In this document: positions 57,380-64,000 of the stretch, piece after piece
How positions within the stretch are numbered: the first letter of the stretch is position 1
How the letters are laid out: each line of letters starts with the position of its first letter
Origin: Myxacorys almedinensis A
GTDB taxonomy: Bacteria > Cyanobacteriota > Cyanobacteriia > Leptolyngbyales > Leptolyngbyaceae
Assembly: GCF_010091945.1 (NCBI RefSeq)
Contig: NZ_WVIE01000015.1
Location: 62,001 to 126,000 of the forward strand
Direction of reading: 5' to 3'
DNA length: 64,000 nt
Notes under the pieces: generated by a model
Seen by the model: the letters and a program-made list of their open reading frames with translations, nothing else
Database searches by the model: none
Told to the model about the DNA's origin: nothing
Position numbers and translations under genes: made by a program

Positions 57380-58453
57380 ATGATCATGACGCACTCTCTC
57401 GTACCTGTTATTCTCGCGGGTGGTAAAGGCGAGCGGTTTTGGCCGCTTAGCCGGAAACACCGTCCAAAGCAATTTTTAAGTCTAGATGGAAGTGGTCGTA
57501 GCCTGCTGCAAGCCACCGCCGATCGGTTGCTGAACACGGCTCGCGGATGGGAGCATCTGTTTATTGTTACGGCATCTCATTTAGAAGACGGAGTTCTGGA
57601 ACAGTTGCCAGAGTTGCCCCCTCAAAATCTGTTGGTAGAGCCTGAAGGACGAGATACTGCCCCAGCCGTGGCTTGGAGCACGCTAGAGATTGCAAAACGC
57701 TATGGAGAATCGGTAATAACTGGCTTTTTTCCAGCCGATCATTGGATTGCAGATCAGGCGGGGTTTGAGAAAACCTTGGAGGCGGCATCAGAGGTGGCAA
57801 AACAAGCCGCCGCGATCGTAACTCTGGGGATCGCGCCTACCCACGCTGCAACAGGCTACGGCTACATTGAGCAGGGTGAAAAATTGGGGCTATTTGGCAC
57901 GTCTTCCTCTCCTGCCTATCGCGTCGATCGCTTTACTGAAAAGCCCGATCGAGAGACAGCAGAGGCTTTTTTAGCGAGCGGTCGGTTTAGCTGGAATGGC
58001 GGAATGTTCGTATTTCGGGCAGACGTGGCGCTGCAAGAATTACGTCACCATGCCCCAGAAATTCTTTTACCGCTAGAAAAGCGTGGGCTTGAGGCATATT
58101 CAACGATGCCGAAGAAAAGTATCGACTACGCGCTGATGGAGAAAACCGATCGCGCCTGCGTCTTACCTGTCACGTTTGGGTGGGATGATCTGGGAGATTG
58201 GGCGGCAATCGAGCGGCTACTCAAGAGTGAAAATCCGAATGTGGAGTTGGCGCGGCATGTTGGTTTAGACACGCGAGGGGCACTGTTTTATGCCACCGAT
58301 AAAGATGATCTGATTGTCACGATTGGGCTAGAAGATACAGTGATTGTGCGCGATGGCAACGTTACCCTGATTGTGAAAAAAGATCGCACTCAAGAAATAA
58401 AAGATGTGCTCAAGTCTATCCAGTTGCGCCCTGAGTTTGAGGATTTGCTATAG
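57380..58453 (+). CDS. manC: Mannose-1-phosphate guanylyltransferase
   Basis: 357 residues (ATG at 57380 or, two codons later, 57386). Nucleotidyltransferase signature ILAGGKGERFWPLSRKHRPKQFL, PADHWI, GYGYIEQG, VDRFTEKPDRETAEAFLASGRFSWNGGMFVF and TFGWDDLGDWAAIERL. Makes GDP-mannose for polysaccharide, lipid or O-antigen synthesis. It lacks the C-terminal isomerase half of bifunctional ManC, which is usual here. Confidence 0.93.
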   Translation: MIMTHSLVPVILAGGKGERFWPLSRKHRPKQFLSLDGSGRSLLQATADRLLNTARGWEHLFIVTASHLEDGVLEQLPELPPQNLLVEPEGRDTAPAVAWSTLEIAKRYGESVITGFFPADHWIADQAGFEKTLEAASEVAKQAAAIVTLGIAPTHAATGYGYIEQGEKLGLFGTSSSPAYRVDRFTEKPDRETAEAFLASGRFSWNGGMFVFRADVALQELRHHAPEILLPLEKRGLEAYSTMPKKSIDYALMEKTDRACVLPVTFGWDDLGDWAAIERLLKSENPNVELARHVGLDTRGALFYATDKDDLIVTIGLEDTVIVRDGNVTLIVKKDRTQEIKDVLKSIQLRPEFEDLL

Positions 58454-58710
58454 CTTGCACCTATCTAGAGGCAGAAATCTCTTAAAGCAGATGTGACATA
58501 ATCTTGTCCATTAGGACTTACGCCGATTCAAGACCGTCTTTGAAAACCGTCTCGTAAAGCAGGTCGCCTATCTTCCTGATTGCTTCTTTCTGGGAAAAGA
58601 GCGACCCTTTTGGTCTCTTCTTTTGCCGGAGAGGGGCTAGGGGAGGGCGCTCCAGGATATTTCGTCAGTTTTAATCCATCGCTAGTGGCGGCGAAGTGCT
58701 GCATTTGACC

Positions 58711-60156
58711 ATGTTTAGGCTAATCGACGTATTCTGGGCATTTACGCTTATCGCTATTTTGATTTTGGTCGGGCGATTTGTTCGACAACGAATTGGCGTC
58801 TTGCGATCGCTCTATATTCCAAGCTCAGTTGTAGCGGGGCTGCTCGCGTTAGGGCTAGGACCTGGGATTTTAGGTGCGATCGTCAAGAGCACGGTGAATG
58901 CCGAGGCGGCGCTTGCGGGCGGCATCTTCTCTGAAACTATCCGCGCGGTCTGGGCACAGTCTCCTGGCATCTTTATCAATATCGTCTTTGCCGCCATTTT
59001 TCTCGGACAGCCCATTCCAGGACTACGCACTATCTGGCGCAAAGCTTCTCCGCAAGCGGCGTTTGGTCAGACTCTGGCGTGGGGGCAGTATGTCGTAGGA
59101 TTGCTGCTGGCGATGACTCTGTTAACGCCTATGTTTGGGCTGCCACCCATTGCCGGATGCCTAATTGAAGTGGCGTTTGAAGGCGGGCACGGAACCGCAG
59201 CAGGCATGGCTCCTACCTTTACAGAATTGGGGTTCGCTGCTGGGGCAGATTTGGCGCTTGCTTTAGCAACGGTTGGGTTGGTCTCAGGGGTAATTGCTGG
59301 CACTTGGTTGATCGATTGGGGGCGACGTCATGGGCATATCCAAGTCGAGCGTGATGCGTTGGTGGGCGACACATCAGACCTGGAGAGTCAGGCGTCGGGT
59401 GAACCGGCGCATATTCAAACGGCGAGAGCCAAACTGTTTCGCGAACTGTTGATTGACCCGCTATCGCTCAACTTTGGATTTGTGGGACTTGCGATCGCGA
59501 TTGGTTGGTTGATTTTAGAAGGGTTGCGCTGGTTTGAGGCAGTGACTTGGGGCAGAACTGGGTTTGTGCTCCTGACCTATGTTCCCCTGTTTCCCATGGC
59601 GCTGATTGGCGGTATCATCGTGCAAATTCTCTTAAAGCAAACCGGGCGAACCTATCTGATTAGCCGTCCGCTGATCGAGCGGATTGGCGGTTTAGCCTTA
59701 GACATTACCATCGTCACCGCGCTGGCAACAATTTCGCTCGCGGTGCTGGGGGATAATCTTGTCCCTTTTCTGATTCTGTCGGTGGCTGGAATTGCTTGGA
59801 ACGTGTTCGCGTTTGTCTTTATTGCGCCTCGTCTCATGCCTGTGTACTGGTTTGAGCGGGGAATTGGAGATATGGGGCAGTCTATGGGCGTGACCTCTAC
59901 GGGGCTGCTGCTGCTACGAATGGTTGATCCTGATAACCAGTCGGGGGCGTTTGAGGGGTTTGCTTACAAGCAGTTGTTTTTTGAACCGATCGTGGGAGGC
60001 GGCTTGTTTACGGCTGCTGCCCCGCCTTTAGTCGTGCGATTTGGTGCCGTTCCGGTGCTGCTGCTGACCACGGCACTGTTAGCCGGTTGGCTGATCTTTG
60101 GGGTATACAATTGCAATCGCATCAAGCACCAAAATATACCGACTGCATCTCCTTGA
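58711..60156 (+). CDS. gltS: Na+/glutamate symporter GltS
   Basis: 481 residues from the ATG at 58711 (a GTG at 58696 adds five residues). About 11-12 membrane helices, with the re-entrant GxGxAAG-like CLIEVAFEGGHGTAAGMAP (about 150-168) and GSSTG-like MGVTSTGLLLLRMVD in the C half, as in the ESS/GltS family. Synechocystis Slr1145 is a Na+-dependent glutamate carrier of this family; glutamate specificity here is inferred. Confidence 0.88.
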   Translation: MFRLIDVFWAFTLIAILILVGRFVRQRIGVLRSLYIPSSVVAGLLALGLGPGILGAIVKSTVNAEAALAGGIFSETIRAVWAQSPGIFINIVFAAIFLGQPIPGLRTIWRKASPQAAFGQTLAWGQYVVGLLLAMTLLTPMFGLPPIAGCLIEVAFEGGHGTAAGMAPTFTELGFAAGADLALALATVGLVSGVIAGTWLIDWGRRHGHIQVERDALVGDTSDLESQASGEPAHIQTARAKLFRELLIDPLSLNFGFVGLAIAIGWLILEGLRWFEAVTWGRTGFVLLTYVPLFPMALIGGIIVQILLKQTGRTYLISRPLIERIGGLALDITIVTALATISLAVLGDNLVPFLILSVAGIAWNVFAFVFIAPRLMPVYWFERGIGDMGQSMGVTSTGLLLLRMVDPDNQSGAFEGFAYKQLFFEPIVGGGLFTAAAPPLVVRFGAVPVLLLTTALLAGWLIFGVYNCNRIKHQNIPTASP

Positions 60157-60208
60157 TGAGAAAGAAGGTGCGATCGCAGCATTCCCTATCCCTTACCCAT
60201 CGCGTCCC

Positions 60209-61366
60209 CTACCTAACCTGTGGCACAATTTCAAGCTCGACTCTGCTACTGCTGTTGCCACTCACCGCCACTTGCTGATCGTCTAATTTACCACTTGCTT
60301 TGGGTCCCGCAATTTTGAAAGGCGGATTCTGCTGGTTATAGTTCACATTGCCTTCTGCTTGAAATTGCTGAGTGTCAAGAAACCACGTTACCTGATTTGC
60401 CGTAAGCTGAGACTGATTTTTTTCACCGTTGCCCCGCACATTTCCCTCTAGGCGAGCCACATTCTGCTGGAGGTCAAAACTGCCTGCATTGGCTGTGATC
60501 GTTGTTTGTTGAACCGGATTGACGATCGTCACAGGCTGGGGGGCATTCAGAGTTTGGGCGTCGATATTCCAGGTTAATAAGTTGCCGCTAATATTGAGAT
60601 TTGACCCGTTGGCAGTAATTTTGGCATCGCCTCGGAGAGTGACGATTTTTGTTTTGAGATCCACATCGCCAGCATTAGCACCGCCGCGATCGCTCACGAC
60701 TTTATTCTGATACCGTTCCAGTTGAATCGGGCGATCGCCCACAATGTTTTCCTGCTTTGTATCCCAAATTAAATGCTCGGTTTGCAGCTTCATTTGCGGA
60801 TCGTTGAGCGTCGCCACAATGCTTCCAGAAATATCAACTTTATCTTCACGAGTTAAGAAACGCCCTTGTTTTGCGGCAATCTGCATCTGCTTGTGAGTGC
60901 CCGTAAACTGGTCTCGAATAAACATCACATTCTCAGTCGGACGCCATTCGATCTCGTTCCCCTTAAAGACCGATCCATCTTTTATGGCGGTTGCCGTAAT
61001 GGCTCCTTTTAGCACGATCGATTTGCCATCTTGCTGAATCTCACTTTTTTGAGCTTCGATCGTATAAATCGGTTTGCCGTCTTGGTACAGTTCGCCTTTC
61101 GGTTCGACAACGACGGCATTTCGTTTATCTTCGCTGTAGGTCGCTTGTTTTGCCTTCACCTTCCACCACAGTTGCCCTTTTTCGTCGGCTTCTTGAAGCG
61201 TGACGTTATTAAACGTGAGATTGCTGTCGAAGGTTTGGGCGGCTTCGGTATCTTGAGCAAATTTTTCAGCCGAGCGATTGGGTCTGGCGCAGGCTCCTGT
61301 TCCGACCCAGAGGGTGACGAGAAGCAGATTTAGGGCAAGTCCTTTTGATGCGATCGTTCGGCTCAC
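60209..61366 (-). CDS. lptC: LptC-like LPS export protein
   Basis: 385 residues. Lipoprotein-type signal MSRTIASKGLALNLLLV with a Cys in GTGAC near 26. The mature part is a beta-jellyroll series as in LptC/LptA (GELYQDGKPIYTIEAQKSEIQQDGKSIV ... DKVDISGSIVATLNDPQMKLQTEHLIWDT). It would bridge LptBFG and the outer membrane in lipopolysaccharide transport. Size is larger than in enterobacteria, as is usual in cyanobacteria. Confidence 0.85.
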   Translation of the reverse strand: MSRTIASKGLALNLLLVTLWVGTGACARPNRSAEKFAQDTEAAQTFDSNLTFNNVTLQEADEKGQLWWKVKAKQATYSEDKRNAVVVEPKGELYQDGKPIYTIEAQKSEIQQDGKSIVLKGAITATAIKDGSVFKGNEIEWRPTENVMFIRDQFTGTHKQMQIAAKQGRFLTREDKVDISGSIVATLNDPQMKLQTEHLIWDTKQENIVGDRPIQLERYQNKVVSDRGGANAGDVDLKTKIVTLRGDAKITANGSNLNISGNLLTWNIDAQTLNAPQPVTIVNPVQQTTITANAGSFDLQQNVARLEGNVRGNGEKNQSQLTANQVTWFLDTQQFQAEGNVNYNQQNPPFKIAGPKASGKLDDQQVAVSGNSSSRVELEIVPQVR

Positions 61367-61412
61367 AGTCGCTTTCCTCTATGCTTAACAAAACAAAATT
61401 TCACACAAACAA

Positions 61413-61449
61413 GGGGCAGATCCCTCTACAGTAGACGGATTCCTGCCCC
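61413..61449 (-). terminator. Hairpin between NYN and lptC genes
   Basis: GGGGCAG/CTGCCCC (61413-61419, 61443-61449) plus AT-CC/GGAT pairing, on the minus strand followed by TTGTTTG. It probably ends the NYN transcript, or is partial termination before lptC. Confidence 0.5.
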
Positions 61450-61552
61450 GAAAGATCCCCAAGTTTAACAAGCGGTAGTGCCAAATCCAAAAGCGCTAAA
61501 GGACGGTTGGGTTATGGCTGATCAGCCTGTCTAACGCGCTCCCCAAGACGCA

Positions 61553-62170
61553 TCACAGCGAATGCTCATCCTCTAGCTCGCTGGCGAGACCAATTCCAGA
61601 AAGAGGGCGATAGGTATAGCTGCGCGCTGTTTTCTGAATATCTTCTTTGATGTTGTCAAGGTCAATATAGCGATCGGCAACGTTGATGAGGCTATCGCTC
61701 GTCATCGATCGCAAGCTCACTACTTCGACCCGCACCCCACGATAGCTCACCGCATTCACCGCATAGGCAAGATCGCCATCTCCGCTCACCAGCACGGCTG
61801 TGTCGTAAGAGCCAACGAGCGACATCATATCGACAGCAATTTCGACATCAAGATTGGCTTTTTTTGAGCCGTCTGGAAGCTGAACCAGGTCTTTGGAGAT
61901 CACCCGATAGCCATTTCGCCGCATCCACAGCAAAAACCCTTGCTGTTTTTCGTTGGTGCGATCGACCCCTGTATAAAAGAACGATCGCAACAAGCGAGAG
62001 CCAGAGGTGAGTCTTACAAGCAGTTTGGTATAGTCGATTTCAATGCCAAGCTGCAAGGCGGCGTAGAAAAGATTAGAACCATCAATAAAAATCGCGACTC
62101 TGCCCCGATTTTCAAGAACATGTTCTGGTGAAAAGACCGTCTCTGGTTCGTGATTTATAGGGTTCAACAC
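61553..62170 (-). CDS. LabA-like NYN-domain protein
   Basis: 205 residues. NYN/PIN-like nuclease fold: VAIFIDGSNLFYAAL (Asp near 31), DVEIAVDMMSL and SGDGDLAYAVNAVSYRGV, the acidic cluster of the DUF88/LabA family. In Synechococcus LabA represses the circadian clock's output; the biochemical role of the family is probably RNA cleavage. Whether this paralogue is LabA is not clear. It precedes lptC, separated by a hairpin. Confidence 0.85.
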   Translation of the reverse strand: MLNPINHEPETVFSPEHVLENRGRVAIFIDGSNLFYAALQLGIEIDYTKLLVRLTSGSRLLRSFFYTGVDRTNEKQQGFLLWMRRNGYRVISKDLVQLPDGSKKANLDVEIAVDMMSLVGSYDTAVLVSGDGDLAYAVNAVSYRGVRVEVVSLRSMTSDSLINVADRYIDLDNIKEDIQKTARSYTYRPLSGIGLASELEDEHSL

Positions 62171-62248
62171 AGTTGCTATACCTCAGTTGTTATGAATGTT
62201 ATTGATGAAAAATTTGCAAATCCTAACTCGTTGCTTAGCTAGAGCAAT

Positions 62249-63856
62249 TTAAGGGGAGGGATCGCCCGAAAGCTCTAGCTTTTGAAACACGGGATGAGGG
62301 TCTGCAAGGGGTTGGTTAGCCGATAAGATGCCCCAATCATCGTGGTTAGGAGCGGTGCTCGCCTGATCTAGCAAAGGTGCATTACTAAAGTCAACAGCAT
62401 AGCCCAACTGGCGATAAATGGCAGTACTGACCCCCGGAATAATCGGCGACAAAAGATAGGCAGCTAAGCGCACCGATTCTAGAACGACATAGAGCACTTG
62501 CTCGACGGCGGCTTGGTTTCCCTGTTTATACAGAGTCCAGGGGGCTTGATCGTCGATATATTTATTTCCCATCCGCACCAGAGTAAGAATTTCGTTGCAG
62601 GCAACGCTAAAGGCGAGAGCGCTGTATGCCTTGTGAGCGCGATCGCACAGTCCAACTCCGGCTGCCTTGAGCGGATTCTCCCCAGAAATACTATCACCGG
62701 GCACGGCAGGAACCTTGCCACCGCAGTATTTATGCGCCATTCGTAGGGTTCGGTTAAGTAAATTTCCTAGATCATTTGCCAGATCAGCGTTGAGAATATT
62801 CACGAATCGAGTTTCGTCAAACATGCCATCTCGCCCAAACTCGATCTCTTTTAGAAAATAATATCGGACGGCATCAGAGCCATAGCGATCGACCAGCGCC
62901 ACGGGATCAATGACATTACCCATGCTTTTCCCCATTTTTACGCCATCCCGAATCAAGAATCCATGTCCAAAGATGCGATCGGGGAGCGGCAATCCTGCCG
63001 ACATTAGCATGGCAGGCCAATATACCGCATGAAACCTCAGAATGTCTTTACCAATCAAATGGGTATTGATCGGATACCACTTGGACAAGGCATTTGCTAA
63101 AGTTGGCTCCTGATCGGGTTCGAGCAGGGCGGTGATGTAGCCGAGTAGGGCATCAAACCAAACATAAATGGTGTGCTGAGGGTTCACCGGAACCGGAAAT
63201 CCCCAATCGACGTTGATTCGAGAGATGGAAAAGTCTCGTAAGCCTTGCTCTACAAAGTTTAGAACCTCGTTGCGGCGGCTCTCTGGCAAAATAAAAGTAG
63301 GGTGTTCTTGGTAGAGTTTTTCTAAGGCTTTTTGATACTTTGATAAGCGAAAAAAATAATTTTCTTCATCACGCCATTCGGCTTGTTGATTCACATGAAT
63401 CGCGCAGTGATGATCCCCTATCAGATCCCGTTCTTCTTTAAATTCTTCGCACGAAACGCAGTACCAGCCCTTTTGCTGATTGATGTAAATATCACCGTTA
63501 TCCCAAACGCGCTGAAAAAATTCTTCAACGATCGCGGCGTGCCGTTCGTCGGTGGTGCGAATGAAGCGATCGTAGCGAATGCCTAGCCGCTCCCAAAGCA
63601 ACGTAAAGCCTTCGACAATTTGATCGCAATGCTCTTTGGGGGTGCGCCCTAAGCTTTCTGCCTTGCGCTGAATTTTTTGACCATGTTCATCACTGCCGGT
63701 GATAAATAGTGTTGGTCTGCCTTGCAAGCGATGAAACCGCGCGATCGCATCTGCTGCGATCGTCGGATAGGCGCTCCCAATGTGAGGCAAATCGTTCACA
63801 TAATAGAGCGGCGTTGTGATCGTAAAAGGGACGTTGCTTGCAGCTTTATAAGTCAT
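62249..63856 (-). CDS. metG: Methionyl-tRNA synthetase
   Basis: 535 residues, the short class (no C-terminal EMAP domain). Class I signatures: HIGS (25-28, the HIGH equivalent) in NDLPHIGSAYPT, and KMGKSMG (KMSKS) at about 308-314; zinc-knuckle Cys are in YCVSCEEFKEE (about 141-151) only on one side (CAIHV opposite), as in single-knuckle enzymes. Anticodon-binding helical domain with GNKYIDDQAPW. Complete. Confidence 0.95.
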   Translation of the reverse strand: MTYKAASNVPFTITTPLYYVNDLPHIGSAYPTIAADAIARFHRLQGRPTLFITGSDEHGQKIQRKAESLGRTPKEHCDQIVEGFTLLWERLGIRYDRFIRTTDERHAAIVEEFFQRVWDNGDIYINQQKGWYCVSCEEFKEERDLIGDHHCAIHVNQQAEWRDEENYFFRLSKYQKALEKLYQEHPTFILPESRRNEVLNFVEQGLRDFSISRINVDWGFPVPVNPQHTIYVWFDALLGYITALLEPDQEPTLANALSKWYPINTHLIGKDILRFHAVYWPAMLMSAGLPLPDRIFGHGFLIRDGVKMGKSMGNVIDPVALVDRYGSDAVRYYFLKEIEFGRDGMFDETRFVNILNADLANDLGNLLNRTLRMAHKYCGGKVPAVPGDSISGENPLKAAGVGLCDRAHKAYSALAFSVACNEILTLVRMGNKYIDDQAPWTLYKQGNQAAVEQVLYVVLESVRLAAYLLSPIIPGVSTAIYRQLGYAVDFSNAPLLDQASTAPNHDDWGILSANQPLADPHPVFQKLELSGDPSP

Positions 63857-63967
63857 AGATAACGTAAAAAAACAACCCCCAATCTACCGAACGTTTCTTT
63901 GTGGGGGCACCATTTGTGAAAGATAAACACTAAAAAATTAAATTCAATTAACCGCTTGGTTGACGCT

Positions 63968-64000
63968 ATGACCCTAAAGGCTAAACTTCAATTCCAGTTA
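63968..64000 (+). CDS. Possible start of a gene cut by the window edge
   Basis: An ATG at 63968 begins 11 open codons (MTLKAKLQFQL) running off the window. Nothing upstream resembles a good ribosome-binding site, so this is only a possibility. Confidence 0.3.
   Translation, partial: MTLKAKLQFQL

Noticed and set aside
1-64000. tRNA, rRNA, tmRNA, RNase P or SRP RNA genes
   Set aside because: I scanned the spacers by eye for T-loop, tmRNA-tag and RNase P signatures and saw none; a tRNAscan or Infernal run would be needed to be certain.

Overview
This is a chromosomal stretch from a cyanobacterium, probably a filamentous non-heterocystous (Leptolyngbya-like) one. Support comes from very many HIP1 octamers (GCGATCGC) in genes and spacers, a ClpR/ClpP pair, a type III glutamine synthetase, cyanobacterial families (DUF6439-like, DUF3124, Nif11, a LabA-like NYN protein, an alr0857-like protein) and dispersed short palindromic repeats. 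The genus is an inference. I found no rRNA, tRNA, CRISPR array, intact insertion sequence or prophage. Most of the window is single genes or two-gene units of core metabolism.

Layout. 1-6 kb: the 5' end of hemW (minus strand, cut by the window edge), a PIN-TRAM protein, a small zinc-ribbon protein, a MITE-like element, then ppk2 and glnN. 6-16 kb: a VWA protein, clpR-clpP, a J-domain/TPR protein, an RsbW-like kinase, a coiled-coil membrane protein directly upstream of asnS, a TetR regulator and an M24 aminopeptidase. 16-25 kb: an alpha/beta hydrolase-fold protein without its nucleophile, a LysM-M23 peptidase, a VapBC-type pair, an acyltransferase, glgA, a Uma2 protein, an antitoxin-like gene and hemC. 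25-33 kb: a CPA1 cation/proton antiporter converging on an RCK-domain protein, a decayed histidine kinase, a PAS-LuxR regulator and a large STAND ATPase with 14 WD40 repeats. 33-42 kb: yqeY-like, pyrH-frr, a cytoplasmic histidine kinase, upp and trmFO, with gene-poor spacers holding two candidate small RNAs. 42-64 kb: a conserved membrane protein, an S9 peptidase, a Nif11 peptide, a PAS-GGDEF-EAL protein converging on mutS, a GDSL lipoprotein, a lumenal pentapeptide protein, an LCP protein, manC, gltS, an LptC-like protein, a NYN protein and metG.

How the genes fit together. Cell-envelope functions recur (M23 peptidase, LCP ligase, mannose-1-phosphate guanylyltransferase, LptC, acyltransferase), as do ion homeostasis (antiporter plus RCK) and translation (asnS, frr, metG, trmFO). 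Signalling is well represented: histidine kinases, c-di-GMP turnover, an anti-sigma-type kinase and the STAND protein.

The observations most worth following are these: (i) a short RNA at 39944-40012 with a near-consensus promoter and a strong terminator and no ORF; (ii) an approximately 300-nt transcript candidate at 37394-37702 whose promoter shares a TGTAGTA operator-like motif with the promoter of a 70-aa ORF 1 kb away; (iii) a C-rich slippery tract where loss of one C would fuse a coiled-coil membrane protein to AsnRS; (iv) a 35-bp repeat inserted in the same reading frame in two unrelated genes; (v) an alpha/beta hydrolase whose nucleophile is glycine. All coordinates and motifs were read by eye; no database search was possible.
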